From Adineta ricciae (Eukaryota > Rotifera > Eurotatoria > Adinetida > Adinetidae): a stretch of 64,000 nt of DNA. The translations under genes were made by a program, and so were the position numbers. Positions within the stretch are counted from its first letter, which is position 1. Each line of letters starts with the position of its first letter. The stretch lies in NCBI GenBank assembly GCA_905250025.1, contig CAJNOJ010000269.1, positions 1 to 64,000 on the forward strand. Direction: 5' to 3'. Below, in pieces: positions 35,588-47,053 of the stretch. Below the pieces are notes generated by a model. That model saw nothing but the letters and a program-made list of their open reading frames with translations. It made no database searches and was not told where the DNA came from.

Positions 35588-37526
35588 ATGATGGTGGAAA
35601 ACCGAATAGGAGTTATTGAAGTAATTTATTAACAAAATAAGACAAAAAAACATAAACCTTTTTCTCATTATAGTCTCAACCACATGAGAGAAATTCATCA
35701 GAAATACCATCAACTTCTTCGTCAAAATTATGGTAAGAGTAGTATCAGAATTAGAACAAAAGTAATCGTTTTCTTTTATTAAGTTTTGAATATTGCCAAA
35801 AGAAATGGAAAAAGATTTTATTTATTATCATTCTATCAATATTAGTAGTCATTGGAATTTCTTTTGTGACAAAAATTGTGGCAAATAAATATTCAGGAAT
35901 ATTGATAACTAAAATAAGAAAAACAACCTCGACAACAACTTCAACAACAACTTCAACAACTACTGCGACTACAACTTCAATAACAACTTCAACAACAACA
36001 ACTAGAAGTAATATTTAAATGAATAGTTAAGAAAATATGTTTGATTATTTATTTCTATGGACTGTGTAGACTCAACGTTGTAGGAGAAGCAATTAATTTT
36101 ATTAAACCAACAGTAACAACACGTGTTCCGCAAGTCGAAACATTGAGAGAGCGCCAGTAGTTTTTGTAAAATGTTCTGGAAACTTTTTAAAATATTGAAC
36201 CATTTAAATATCTATCAGAATATCAAAACTTCAGCGCAACAATAACTTCATTCCTTTTACTAAATTTTTTCCAGGAAAAGCTATTGATTTCCCTCGTTTT
36301 CATGCCGCACCGCCTATATTGATGTCAATTTTCTGATATTTATGTTGGTAATATACAAATAATGATAGACTAAAACATATAGTGAGCGCAAAGAAATATC
36401 TTTTTTTTCTTTCCATATACATCTATATATAATACCTATTAGATATTAAGTAATAATTAACGCTTACTTTTCAAAACAAATGTTTTAACATCTTTATCTT
36501 TCTTATCTAGAATGGACTGATGCTGGGCGATTGAATATACCTCGGGAATATCATTCATCAACGGTATTATCCGATGGAAAAGTATTAGTTACTGGTGGAC
36601 AGTTTAAGAGTTCTATTGTTTCTGATTGTGAATTATATGATCCATTAACAAATCAATCGACACTCGTCGCAAAGATGTCTGTTGAAAGAAAACATCATAC
36701 TGCATCTTTATTGTCAAATGGATTAGTATTAGTTACTGGAGGCGTAAATGATGGCACGACTCATAATAGCGCTGAATTGTATAATGTATCAGGGGATAAA
36801 TGGATGTTGACAAGAAATATGACATATTCACGAGCTGAGCACATAGCAACTGTCTTAAATAATGGAACCGTATTAGTGACTGGTGGAACCGATATGGATT
36901 CTAAAGTGTTAAGAACTGCTGAATTGTTTGACATCTCGACAGGTATATGGACAGTGACAGAAGCAATGACGTGTAAGCGTTCCTCTCATGCAGCATCTTT
37001 ATTAAAGGACGGAAATGTGCTGATCACTGGTGGATCAGATTTTTGTTTTTCATCTAGTGATTATGATCGCAGTGAATTATATGATCCAATGACAAAAACA
37101 TGGTCACTGCTAAACGAAATGAATCTTGTACGTGAAGGTCACACATCAACTGTATTAAGTGATGGAAAAGTTTTAGTCACAGGTGGCTTTAGTGCTGTGG
37201 TTCAAATATCAGAATCTGTTGAATTATATGATCCATCCACGAAAATGTGGACAGTCACAAAACATATGAATTATCGACGTGTGCGTCATACTGCATCTTT
37301 ATTATCAAATGGAATAGTCTTGATCACTGGTGGAACTGATGGTCATACGAGGCTAGATACTACTGAATCGTATGATCCATCAACAGATACTTGGTCTTTA
37401 ATCAATTCGATGAAGATAGGTCGTCAATATCATACAGCATCCACATTAATGGATGGGCGAGTGTTAGTTATTGGTGGAATTCGTTACGATGACAATGACA
37501 ATGCAGATCTCACAGAACTCTATTAG
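35588..37526 (+). CDS. Type II membrane protein with Thr-rich stalk and seven kelch repeats, version A
   Basis: Four exons: 35588-35620, 35674-35732, 35784-36007 and 36511-37526; introns of 53, 51 and 503 bp; 443 residues. All phases agree and the joined frame reads MMVENRIGVIE, then SQPHERNSSEIPS, then the membrane exon. TM is about 42-60 (ILFIIILSILVVIGISFV). A Thr/Ser-rich stalk of TTTS-type repeats follows, a likely O-glycosylated spacer. The last exon holds seven kelch units of the form R..HTASLL.NG.VLVTGG..ELYDP....W, enough for one seven-bladed beta-propeller. The start is the first of two ATGs; the second is the next codon. Binding partner unknown. Confidence 0.84.
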
Positions 37527-37715
37527 TTATTTTTAAAAGAAAAATCTCTTTTGACTTTACATATTCTCTTTATTGTGTGAATAAAAGCTTAAAAACTATT
37601 TATTTTCATATTTCTTTATTTCTATAGTTTTAATGTTGTCAAATAAACTATTCTGCATGTCTTGAGAATTCACCACGTTTTCGTTTGTTAACTATACTTA
37701 TAATATAAATTAAAT

Positions 37716-38083
37716 TACAATATCTTATATTTGTAAAATAATATTTCCATTTGTATTTTCATATAAGAGCTGTCAATGGAATTATTAACTAATGTCTAAA
37801 GTTCAGTTAATTACTATTATTCTTATATGAATTAACTTATGTTTTATTTGATAACTATGAAGACATACAAATAGCTAAGATTGATTTCAATTGCTTTCTC
37901 CTTTAATAAAATTATTAGATGGAAATGTTATGTATCACGTCAATGATTCTATTAGAAACTAAGAATAAGAATTGAAAGTGTATTAATTAGAATTATCTCA
38001 ATGATATATAGAGAAAGATAAATAATATAGATATGAATCGTTACATGTGCATACTCTTAAGATTATACTAACAAGGGAACATA
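37716..38083. other. Gene-free stretch after kelch version A
   Basis: After about 37715 the two versions diverge. No gene seen. Confidence 0.4.
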
Positions 38084-38251
38084 TCCAGGTGTGTCCCGGG
38101 GATTTTAATGGAAATCATGTGGGTGTGTTGACCTAAGTATACCTATCTCAGGTGTGAAACAATTAGGTGCTCTTACTATCTTAGTAAAAAATATAGGCAA
38201 AACACTTTTCATAATATTAACACATATATATCGCTATACTATGTGTATTTC
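38083..38251 (+). mobile_element. Isolated long terminal repeat-like end of the DDE element
   Basis: Matches 52977-53150 and, inverted, 58737-58895, starting GGGAACATAYCCAGG and ending at the N at 38252. It is one inverted end of the element described at 52976-58897; the remainder is not assembled here. Its presence just before the N probably explains why assembly stopped. Confidence 0.7.
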
Positions 38252-38252
38252 N
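38252..38252. other. Single-N scaffold join 6
   Basis: Left: repeat end. Right: sequence equal to 30159 onward. Confidence 0.9.
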
Positions 38253-38742
38253 CTAGAACCGATACATTTTCTACTAGAACAGAAAACCCAACACTCGATT
38301 TATGTTTTCGACTCTGTTTGTCGTTCGATGGGTCTTTATAATAGGTTTTCCTCTCGTAGAAAGGTGTTCCTTCAGATGGAAACAGTTGATCCTTAAACCT
38401 TTTTGGAAAACTATTACCAGATTCGTGTTCTCTGGCTCAAGTTATTTTCCGATGCATTTTTATTTGAAAAAGAGCGATTTTAGACGAAAAACTGCGTCGC
38501 AGCCCTCGCAGTGAGATATACAGATCGAGTGTTGCACTTATTGTGCCGCGGTGATCGCCCTTTTCGGAAATGCTTCAGTTTTTAATGAATTATTCAATAA
38601 TCCAATTATATATTGATTTTACAGCTTATTTATTGGCTAATACCGAACGCCAACAGTTTTAGAACTCTCATTAGGTATAAAAGGCAGCGCTATCATCGTT
38701 TGAATTCATTTTCTTTATTTAGTTTTGTTTTTAACTTATTCT

Positions 38743-38768
38743 TGAGGGTGAGGGTGTGAGGGTGAGTG
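38743..38768. repeat. G-rich tract at a breakpoint, version B
   Basis: TGAGGGTGAGGGTGTGAGGG-type tract at the right end of about 240 bp that version A lacks. Confidence 0.7.
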
Positions 38769-38848
38769 TTAATATCTTAGTGCCACCCTCACCAACATTC
38801 ACCTTCACAAATTTTATGTTATCTCATTACGATTATATGCGTTGCATG

Positions 38849-39104
38849 CAAGGGGAGAAAAGGGGATCCTAGAACAAATTCATCATATTGCAGTAAATCC
38901 ATCAAAATTTTACCATATTCGAGAAAAAATCAATAGAATGTCTGAAAAATTGCTATAACTTGTCAATAGCGACACTATCCATCCGAAATAAGACATCATT
39001 TTTAAAGAAATAAGAATATGGATCCTATTGAATCCTGGTGGATGACGATGATCATTGAATAAAATAGCTAAATCCAAGGATCTAGGATCCGCTTTTCTCC
39101 CTTG
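38849..39104. mobile_element. MITE-like element, version B
   Basis: Same inverted ends and length as 30623-30879. In version A about 66 bp with TGCA at both sides lies directly to its left; here TTGCATG runs straight into CAAGGGG. Confidence 0.55.
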
Positions 39105-39492
39105 ACTTATTCTGTGTTGTCTGTGAGTAATTCTGTATATAATTCACTTGTTTACTAAAAAGGACTCTCAAATGAAACGAATCGCAATAGATCCTGGTGA
39201 ATTCTAAAAGATCTTTTTAGACCCTTATAAATCCATTAGGATACGCTTTTTCGTCCTTGGGTACATGGGACCCAGGCTCCCCTAGTTCTGCCTTTGGATA
39301 GATCTAACCTTCAATTCCCCAAAATCTCATTCAGTCTTTTCATCCTCATCTTCGAGACATATCCTATGTATATAGTTTGAGCTGTTGAAAAGCGATATAT
39401 CAATGGCATTGGGTTAATCATAAATCGTGTACATTAGACTACAGTTTCATGAGAAAAAAACAACATAGTATTTCTATCCTTACAGAACAACA

Positions 39493-41076
39493 ATGGAACA
39501 ATCATCAGATCAGGAAATCTCTTCTCCTTCAAAGTAATATCTAATTATTAATTTAATATTTTTTATCTGAACAATAATTTATAGACTAGAAATTCATGTA
39601 TCCAAGAAATCTCGATTTCTTCTTTGGATTTGGTTTTTAATGACAATCTCCATTTTTATTATAATTATATTTTTCATTATATTCATTCGTATTCAATCAG
39701 TATTCTTTGTCCTTGATGACAAACCTAATATTGGTAAGAAGAAATTTTGAGAGTGTAGTTGACGGTTCTTATGTAAAGAAAATATACTTTCACCCTTCTT
39801 ATGAACTATTTATAGAAACCACGATCATCTCACAAAGATCTACAAGAGCAACTCGAGTGAAATTAATGTCTACAGAAAGTAAGAATAAAAGCAAAATAGT
39901 TAATATGTTTATAAGTGGTTTTATTTAGTGATAACATCAAAGCCAAGTAATATTTCTCGCGGTAATTTGTAACTGTATTAGGAGTGATTTATTTACATAT
40001 ACATTCTTTTTGTAGTCATTCCCTGTAATCCATTAAAATTTTCAAAATATTCATCATATTCAACTGGAAGAACTCCTTGGTCCTTTAGTAGTGGTCATTT
40101 AGATGAAGACCCATATCTTGATATTGTTGTTGTTTCTCGAAGTGGTGCTAGATTTGGATTATATTATGGTATCGGAAATGGAACATTTCAACCAGAAAAA
40201 GTATATGACAGTTATCAATATCCAGTTTATGTTGCTGTTAAAGATATAAATCATGATGATAAATCCGATATAATAATACCTTTTTCTGGTATAGATACAA
40301 TTGGAATTTTCATTAATAGGGGAAGTCGCATTTTTAGTCCAATAGAAAAACATTATACTGGATATTATCGGATCGACTATTATCCATACTGGATCGATAT
40401 ATCAGATTTTAATCATAATTCACTATTAGATGCTGTTGTTGTTAATGGTCATGATGCTTCTGTAAGTATTTTCTACGATTATTCTAATTCAAATTTTACC
40501 TATACAAAAATATATCCAACTGGACATGATGGTATAGCTGTGTCAATTGCAGATTTTGATAATGATACTTATGAAGATTTTGCTGTTACTGATTATAGTG
40601 ATAATACAATAAGTGTTTACATAAATGATAAAAATGGATTTTTTAAACGGCGAAAAAAATATCTAGCTGGAATTGCACCATGGGGAATGACAACTGCTGA
40701 TTTAAATAATGATCAATTCGTCGATATTATTGTTGCTAATCATGGTTCATCCAGAGTTAGTGTTTCGTTTAATGATGGACAAGGACATTTTTATAAACGC
40801 GATACGTATTGTATTGGCGGTACGCCAAAAGCAGTTGCAGTAGCTGATTTAAATAATGATTCATTTATGGATATTATTGCTTCGAATTATAAGGATAATT
40901 TCATTTATATCTTTTTGAATAATCAAGATGGAACATTTCTCCCTTATCAAACATTTAAAACTGATCCTGAAATCCTTGCAATAACAACAGGAGATTTTAA
41001 TCTTGATGGCAAAATAGATATTGCTGTTACTTCTGAAGGAGAAGATACTTTAAATATTCTTTTAAATTTATGTTAA
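39493..41076 (+). CDS. Type II membrane protein with seven FG-GAP/VCBS repeats, version B
   Basis: Exons 39493-39533, 39585-39733 and 40016-41076; introns of 51 and 282 bp, identical in position to version A; 416 residues, frame intact. Same tail, TM and seven D-x-N/D-x-D loops. Over the last 178 residues I count 13 differences from version A (K/E, Q/L, V/I, A/V, I/R, L/S, Y/C, R/T, M/K, P/A, Q/K, I/T, K/E), so about 93% identity. Most changes lie between the metal-binding loops. If A and B are alleles both are probably expressed. Confidence 0.82.
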
Positions 41077-43729
41077 AATCACTTTATATAACTATTTTAT
41101 TATCGACTGATGATCGAGTTATATAATTCTTATTTGAATCAGAGGCGTGTGGAACAGCATTTTTTTGATACTGCGCGGGCTCCGACCCTTCATCGTGTAG
41201 AAAATTATTTTGTCCTCCTCCGCCTGTATTTTCCGAGAACAGTTTTCTTGGTGATCATATTTTTTTATTAGCAGTTTATTTTACATAATTTATTTATTCA
41301 TCATAAAGAATCTATCGCGAAAAAATATTTCAAAATGAATACTTTTAGAAACCTTAAATTTAACTTATTTTCTGTAATGAGAAATAATCGGTTGTTTATG
41401 GAATTTCAATTGAGAAAGTTGTTAATTTTAGTATTCCTTTCCTTATTGGCGCTAGTATTGTTGTCCATAAGACAAAGTATTACTATTCTTTTTTCAATAA
41501 TTTACATTACGCTTTTTCTTATTACTGGTGATAACATCATGTTTATTTGTTGCTTTTAGTAATAATTTTCTACTTGTACTTGATGCTTTTTAAAATTAAA
41601 AATTATTTTATTGATGTTAATTTCAAGTAACATATGAAATTGTATGTTCATGTGATACGTCGAATATGTTTATCAATAACTGAATAAAATCCGCATGTGA
41701 AAAGTCGAATGAATTCTCACTTTGTATAAAAACTAATAAGAAATTTCTATAGTAAATTGTTATTCATATAGAGAGACATCTTTACCATAGATACGAGTGG
41801 ATAAATTTTGATCGTACAGATATGTAGTCATCTTGGTGAATGAATTTATCAATGTGTCAAATAGTAAAACTATGAATTCACAACCTATATTCCACGTATA
41901 CGTATTGATTATCGAAATCTTTATCTTTTTGGAAGATTTATTAATAAATAGATTTATTTAAAAATTTTGCTTTAAATTTAACTAATCATATGAATCAATC
42001 TGAATGACGTCAATTACGTTTAGGAAAAAGTCATACTGATCATTGCCTTCTTCGTAGTCCAATATATACTATTAGGTCTCATGATGATATTAATTCAAAT
42101 GGCCAATCAATTGAAAATTTAAATGAAATAAAAATTAAAAATGGTTGAACTTTTTTATTAGTTTGTACCGAATTGTCAATAAGAAATTCATATGTTCGAT
42201 ACGTATCATCATATAGACATATTTGTCAATCGACGAGGTACAGAAGAAGTTGCAACGAATTGTAACGGTGCTGTTCTTTTAGGCACTATAGGTGAATCTG
42301 TTGAAAGAGGATTAAAATCTTGGATACGTGGTACATGAGTATCATTTCATTTAGAAAAGGAATGCATATTCTACTGGGTCAAAATTATTGGGCAATAACA
42401 ATTTGTATTACAGGACCAATACATGTCGAATCTGGAATAATTGTAAGCGCTTTTGCAGATTTTCATTCTTATCTTTCTATATTTTATTCATACACCGAAA
42501 GAAATAATTTCTATTCAATTACTAGTAATATAAAAAATGAAGAAGAATTAGAACAACGATGTTTAATTAAACAAGTTCATTCATTAATAACAGGTGCAAG
42601 TGGTTGTGAAGCATTTCGTTATAATCCATATATTGAAGCAAAATTACAGTAGAAATCCTCAGAGAAAAGCCAATATCGAAATGAATTTGAAAATACAAAA
42701 ATAAATAACGAGCGTATGGATATGTAAAATATATTTTTAATCAAACATTACTTTTTTTGTGATAAAAATATGACAGGAATATTTATTTCCTTTGGCATAT
42801 AAAAGTATTTTATTATGAATAAAATTATATCGTTTGACGTATTATATAGATAAGATTCTTATAAACCACCTAATCAGACAATGCAAAAGATGAGAGTGTG
42901 GATGATCATAATGAAATTGATGTATAAATATCCTACCCTCACTCTCAAGAAGGATAGTGTAACCTATCGGTGCCTCACATCGTCTCCAAAGAATTAATAA
43001 TTTCTGGGTACTAAACAGAGTCAATTAGAAAGAAAAAAATGACAGAGATTCTTTTATCTATACAGGAAAGGAAAAAAAAGAATATAATATGATTTTGTCA
43101 GAAATCAAAGTACATAAAGTGTTCTTTTTTTGTAAATGTCATTCACTCCTGCAGGATCTTATCGAATTTGATTTTGAGTTGGTGCATTTGTTTGTATTTC
43201 CCCTTTTTTTTATACATAATGTGAACTATAAGAAATCAAGCGATAAGAAAGTTGAATATTCCCGTCCAATGTTATATGCTAAGGTATAATTAAAATTAGT
43301 CTGTTGTCAAATAGTTATACTTGTCGAAGTATACATGATATTCGAATTTGAATCCAAAGTTTCCGCATTTTTTTCTTAATAAATCTGAACATTTTATTAT
43401 AGTTCATAGTTTTATCACTCAAACATTTCTTCATCGCAATATAGTTTTTCTCTTTTAAAGAAAATCTCAAAAAACTCTCAATACGTTTTTTTTTCTTCAG
43501 AAAAAAATGTAAAATTAACATCTGTTTCTTATTTTATTCCTTATTATTTTTAAAGCATATGCAACACTTAGCATTACATGGGCGAAAATTAAATGTCATA
43601 ATTCTTTCATTAATTATGATTTACACACATTATTTCTTTTTATTAACCCCAGATTTACACGTGTAAAACATTCAAAGCATTCGTTTTATCTTACTACATG
43701 ACAGACCTTTTTATAATGAAAGATTATTT
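41077..43729. other. Between propeller genes, version B; decayed frames
   Basis: Contains the 41335-41559 frame and a decayed coding remnant (42000-42652). Its longest open part ends with EELEQRCLIKQ and GASGCEAFRYNPYIEAKLQ. Product not recognised. No RNA gene seen. Confidence 0.4.
41335..41559 (+). CDS. Small hypothetical single-TM protein, 74 aa
   Basis: ATG at 41335, hydrophobic stretch about residues 28-45 (KLLILVFLSLLALVLL) and a second hydrophobic part towards the end. No family recognised. The paired copy at 33113 has a stop in the middle, which argues against strong constraint. Confidence 0.3.
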   Translation: MNTFRNLKFNLFSVMRNNRLFMEFQLRKLLILVFLSLLALVLLSIRQSITILFSIIYITLFLITGDNIMFICCF

Positions 43730-45616
43730 ATGATGGTGAAAAACCGAATAGGATTTATTGAAGTAATTTATTACCAAAATAAGACAAAAAAAACGTAAAC
43801 CTTCTTCTCATTTTAGTCTCAATCACATGAGAGAAATTCATCAGAAATACCATCAACTTCTTCGTCAAAATTATGGTAAGAGTAGTATCAGAATTAGAAG
43901 TGAAGTGATCTTTTTCTTTTGTTAAGTTTTGAATATTGCCAAAAGAAATGGAAAAAGATTCTATTTATTACCATTATACCAATACTAGTAGTCGTTGGAA
44001 TTTATTTTGTGACGAAAATTGTGGCAAATAAATATTCAGAAATATTGATAACTAAAATAAGAAAAACAATCTCGACAACAACTTCAACAACAAGTTTAAC
44101 AACGAGTTCAACAACTACTGCGACAACAACTTCAATAACAACTTCAACAACAACAATTAGAAGTAATATTTAAATGAATAGTTAAGAAAATGTGTTTCAT
44201 TGTTTATTTCTATGGACTGTGTAGACTCAATGTTGTAGGAGAAGCAATTAAAGTTATTAAACCAACAGTAACAACGCGTGTTCCGCAAGTCGAAACATTG
44301 AGAGAACGCCAATAGTTTTTGTAAAATGTTTTGGAAACTTTTTAAAATATTGAACCATTTAAATATCTATCAGAATATCAAAACTTCCGCGCAACAATAA
44401 CTTTATTCCTTTTACTAATTTTTTTCCAGAAAAAGCTATTGATTTCCCTCTTTTTCATGGCGCACCGTCTATATTGATGTCAATTTTCTGATATTTATGT
44501 TGGTAATATACAGATAATGATGGACTAAAACATATAGTGAGCGCAAAGAAATATCTTTTTTTTCTTTCCATATACATTTCAAAACGAATGTTTTAACATC
44601 TTTATCTTTCTTATCTAGAATGGACTGATGCTGGGCGATTGAATATACCTCGGGAATATCATTCATCAACAGTATTATCCGATGGAAAAGTATTAGTTAC
44701 TGGTGGAAAGTTTAAGAGATCCATTGTTTCTGATTGTGAATTATATGATCCATTAACAAATCAATCGACACTCGTCGCAAATATGTCTGTTGCAAGAATG
44801 TATCATACTGCATCTTTATTGTCAAATGGATTAGTATTAGTTACTGGAGGAGAAAATTATGGCACGACTCATAATAGCGCTGAATTGTATAATGTATCAG
44901 CAGATAAATGGATGTTGACAAGAAATATGACATATTCACGAGCTGAGCACATAGCAATTGTCTTAAATAATGGAACCGTATTAGTGAGTGGTGGAACCGA
45001 TATGCATTCTGGAATGTTAAGAACTGCTGAATTGTTTGACATCTCGACAGGTATATGGACAGTAACAGAAGAAATGACGTGTAAGCGTTCCTCTCATGCA
45101 GCATCTTTATTAAAGGACGGAAATGTGCTGATCACTGGTGGATCAGATTTTTGTTTTTCAAATAGTGATTATGATCATAGTGAATTATATGATCCAATGA
45201 CAAAAACATGGTCACTGCTAAACCGAATGAATGTTGTACGTGAAGGTCACACATCAACTGTATTAAGTGATGGAAAAGTTTTAGTCACAGGTGGCTTTAA
45301 TGCTGTGGTTCAAATATCAGAATCTGTTGAATTATATGATCCATCCACGAAAATGTGGACAGTCACAAAACATATGAATTATCGACGTGTGCGTCATACT
45401 GCATCTTTATTATCAAATGGAATAGTCTTGGTCACTGGTGGAACTGATGGTCATACGAGGCTAGATATTACTGAATCGTATGATCCATCAACAGATACTT
45501 GGTCTTTAATCAATTCGATGAAGATAGGTCGTCAATATCATACAGCATCCACATTAATGGATGGGCGAGTGTTAGTTATTGGTGGAAACGAAGGTTTTGA
45601 TACAGAACTCTACTAA
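43730..45616 (+). CDS. Type II membrane protein with Thr-rich stalk and seven kelch repeats, version B
   Basis: Exons 43730-43762, 43817-43875, 43927-44162 and 44619-45616; introns of 54, 51 and 456 bp; 441 residues, frame intact. Same TM (ILFITIIPILVVVGIYFV) and seven kelch units. The Thr-rich stalk is four residues longer than in version A (exon 3 is 236 versus 224 bp), with STTSLTTSS inserted among TTTS units. The C-terminus differs: GGNEGFDTELY replaces a longer GGIRYDDND..TELY end. Intron 3 lacks about 47 bp found in version A. Confidence 0.83.
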
Positions 45617-45805
45617 TTCTCCTAAGAGAAACGATCTTTTGACTTTATATACTCTCTTTAATGTGTCAATATAAGTTTAAAAACTATTTATTTTCATATT
45701 TCTCAATTTCTACACTTTTAATGTTGTCAAATATACTATAATTTATGACGTTTTTCTTTATTAACTATAATGACAATATAAATTAAATGGCATGTATTTA
45801 ATTGG

Positions 45806-45976
45806 TCAGTAGAATATGTGAAATTGTCAGTAAGGAAAATAATGCAAAATCAGTAAAATAATGAAATGGTCAGTAAACTATGTGTATGATCAGTTAACTT
45901 TATGAATGGTCAGTAAAGTATTTAGACGATCAGTGTTTTACTTGATTCAGCGCGTAGAATATATGATAAGATCAGT
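45806..45976. repeat. Degenerate tandem array, 20-bp period, TCAGT core
   Basis: TCAGT starts at 45806, 45827, 45850, 45870, 45890, 45910 and 45930, then 45972; five consecutive starts are exactly 20 bp apart. Typical unit: ATGGTCAGTAAANTATNTG. It lies 180 bp upstream of the transposase start. Confidence 0.75.
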
Positions 45977-46154
45977 AGAAAGATCTTGAGGGCAGTAGAA
46001 AAATCGAAATATCTTATAGTATGATTCATCTTTTTCTTCTTTCGTTCCATTCTTCGTCCGTGTATTTGAAAACATTCATACGACTCGTACATGTCCATAT
46101 CTATTCTTTACCTCTCCGTCGTTTGCAGTCAACTGAATTTCAAGGACAAAAGCG

Positions 46155-47050
46155 ATGAACACAATGCAGGTTGCCCAATATGAAAGCGAATCGTCTGGTG
46201 AAGAAACTCAGGAAAAACATACGAATGTTATTGGAAAAGCCAAGAGAAGACCAGAGTCGAAGTTTTGGATTGAAGAAGCTACTTATAATCATTCCAGCGA
46301 AGTAGAAGCATTGATCAAAGATGACTGGTCGAAACACTATGTGAACTATACTGAACGCGGCCGAAAAGTTAAACAGGCCGTTGCTGAATTATACAGTGAT
46401 GGCGTGACGAAGCCCAGGCAAATAATGCGAGCTTTAGAGGCGAGGAAAATGAAGACACCAACGTATGGGCAACTGAATAGTTATCTTGTTCATTTGAGAA
46501 AGAAGAAATATGGCTCACATCAAATAAGTCTTGGTGAATTGGAACAATGGTGTCAAGCAAATGAAAGTATTCCAACCACTGAAGATACAGCTTTTGTTGT
46601 ATCATACGAGATAAAATACGATGACGAAGACGACGAGGACGTTGAAGATTATCAAGGTAGTCGATTTCGTATATTCATTTCTTTTCTGCGTCTGCTCAGT
46701 ATTACGTTGTTATCGTCACATATCAATGCGGATGCTACGTATAAATTAGTTTGGCAAGGCTTTCCTGTACTTGTAGTTGCCACAACCGATCTGAAGATAT
46801 CATTTCACCCGTTCGGATTAGCAATATGTTCAAATGAAAAAACGAAAGACTTCGAGTTTATTTTCAAAAGAATTCAGCTTGGACTGGTTAATACTAACAA
46901 AGGTCTATTCAAACCAACAGCATTGGTCTCTGATGCTGCAGATGCAATTAAGAACGGTTTTAGAAAGGTATTTGACCATCCTTATGACGAAATAATGTGT
47001 TGAGCGCATATGAAAAGGGAAGTCAATAATCGTGTGTGTCACATGGATGC
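46155..47050 (+). pseudogene. MULE transposase, truncated, with a TGA in the core
   Basis: 282 open codons from the ATG at 46155, then TGA at 47001. An acidic N-terminus is followed by a DNA-binding-like region (GRKVKQAVAELY, then HLRKKKYG). After it comes the MULE catalytic core: HINADATYKLVWQGFPVLV holds the first Asp and PTALVSDAADAIKNGF the second. The core would continue MC-W-AHMKREV; here the Trp codon is TGA, a one-base change from TGG. After about 47050 homology ends in unrelated flank, so the third acidic residue and zinc-binding end are missing. Cannot transpose by itself. Confidence 0.7.
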
Positions 47051-47053
47051 GAA

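Larger units (their letters stand above)
30159..37715. repeat. Propeller-gene block, version A (matches 38253-45790)
   Basis: A block of about 7.6 kb with the same order: conserved non-coding segment, MITE-like element, FG-GAP gene, decayed frames, kelch gene. Version B begins at the base after the N at 38252. Differences are mostly single bases plus indels. One large indel lies at a G-rich tract (A about 30438, B 38503-38742). Confidence 0.85.
38253..45790. repeat. Propeller-gene block, version B (matches 30159-37715)
   Basis: Colinear second version; see the paired entry for A. It diverges from A where a Mutator-like element begins (about 45795). Confidence 0.85.
45795..47053. mobile_element. 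Mutator-like (MULE) element, 3'-truncated
   Basis: Colinearity with the kelch version A flank stops at about 45790, and the methyltransferase block starts at 47054. Between them lie a 20-bp-period array (45806-45976) and a MULE transposase fragment. The array is probably the subterminal repeat of the element. No matching right end or target duplication is visible, so the element is broken. Confidence 0.6.

Noticed and set aside
45806..45976. CRISPR-like array
   Set aside because: The 20-bp units have no separate repeat and spacer structure and the host is eukaryotic.
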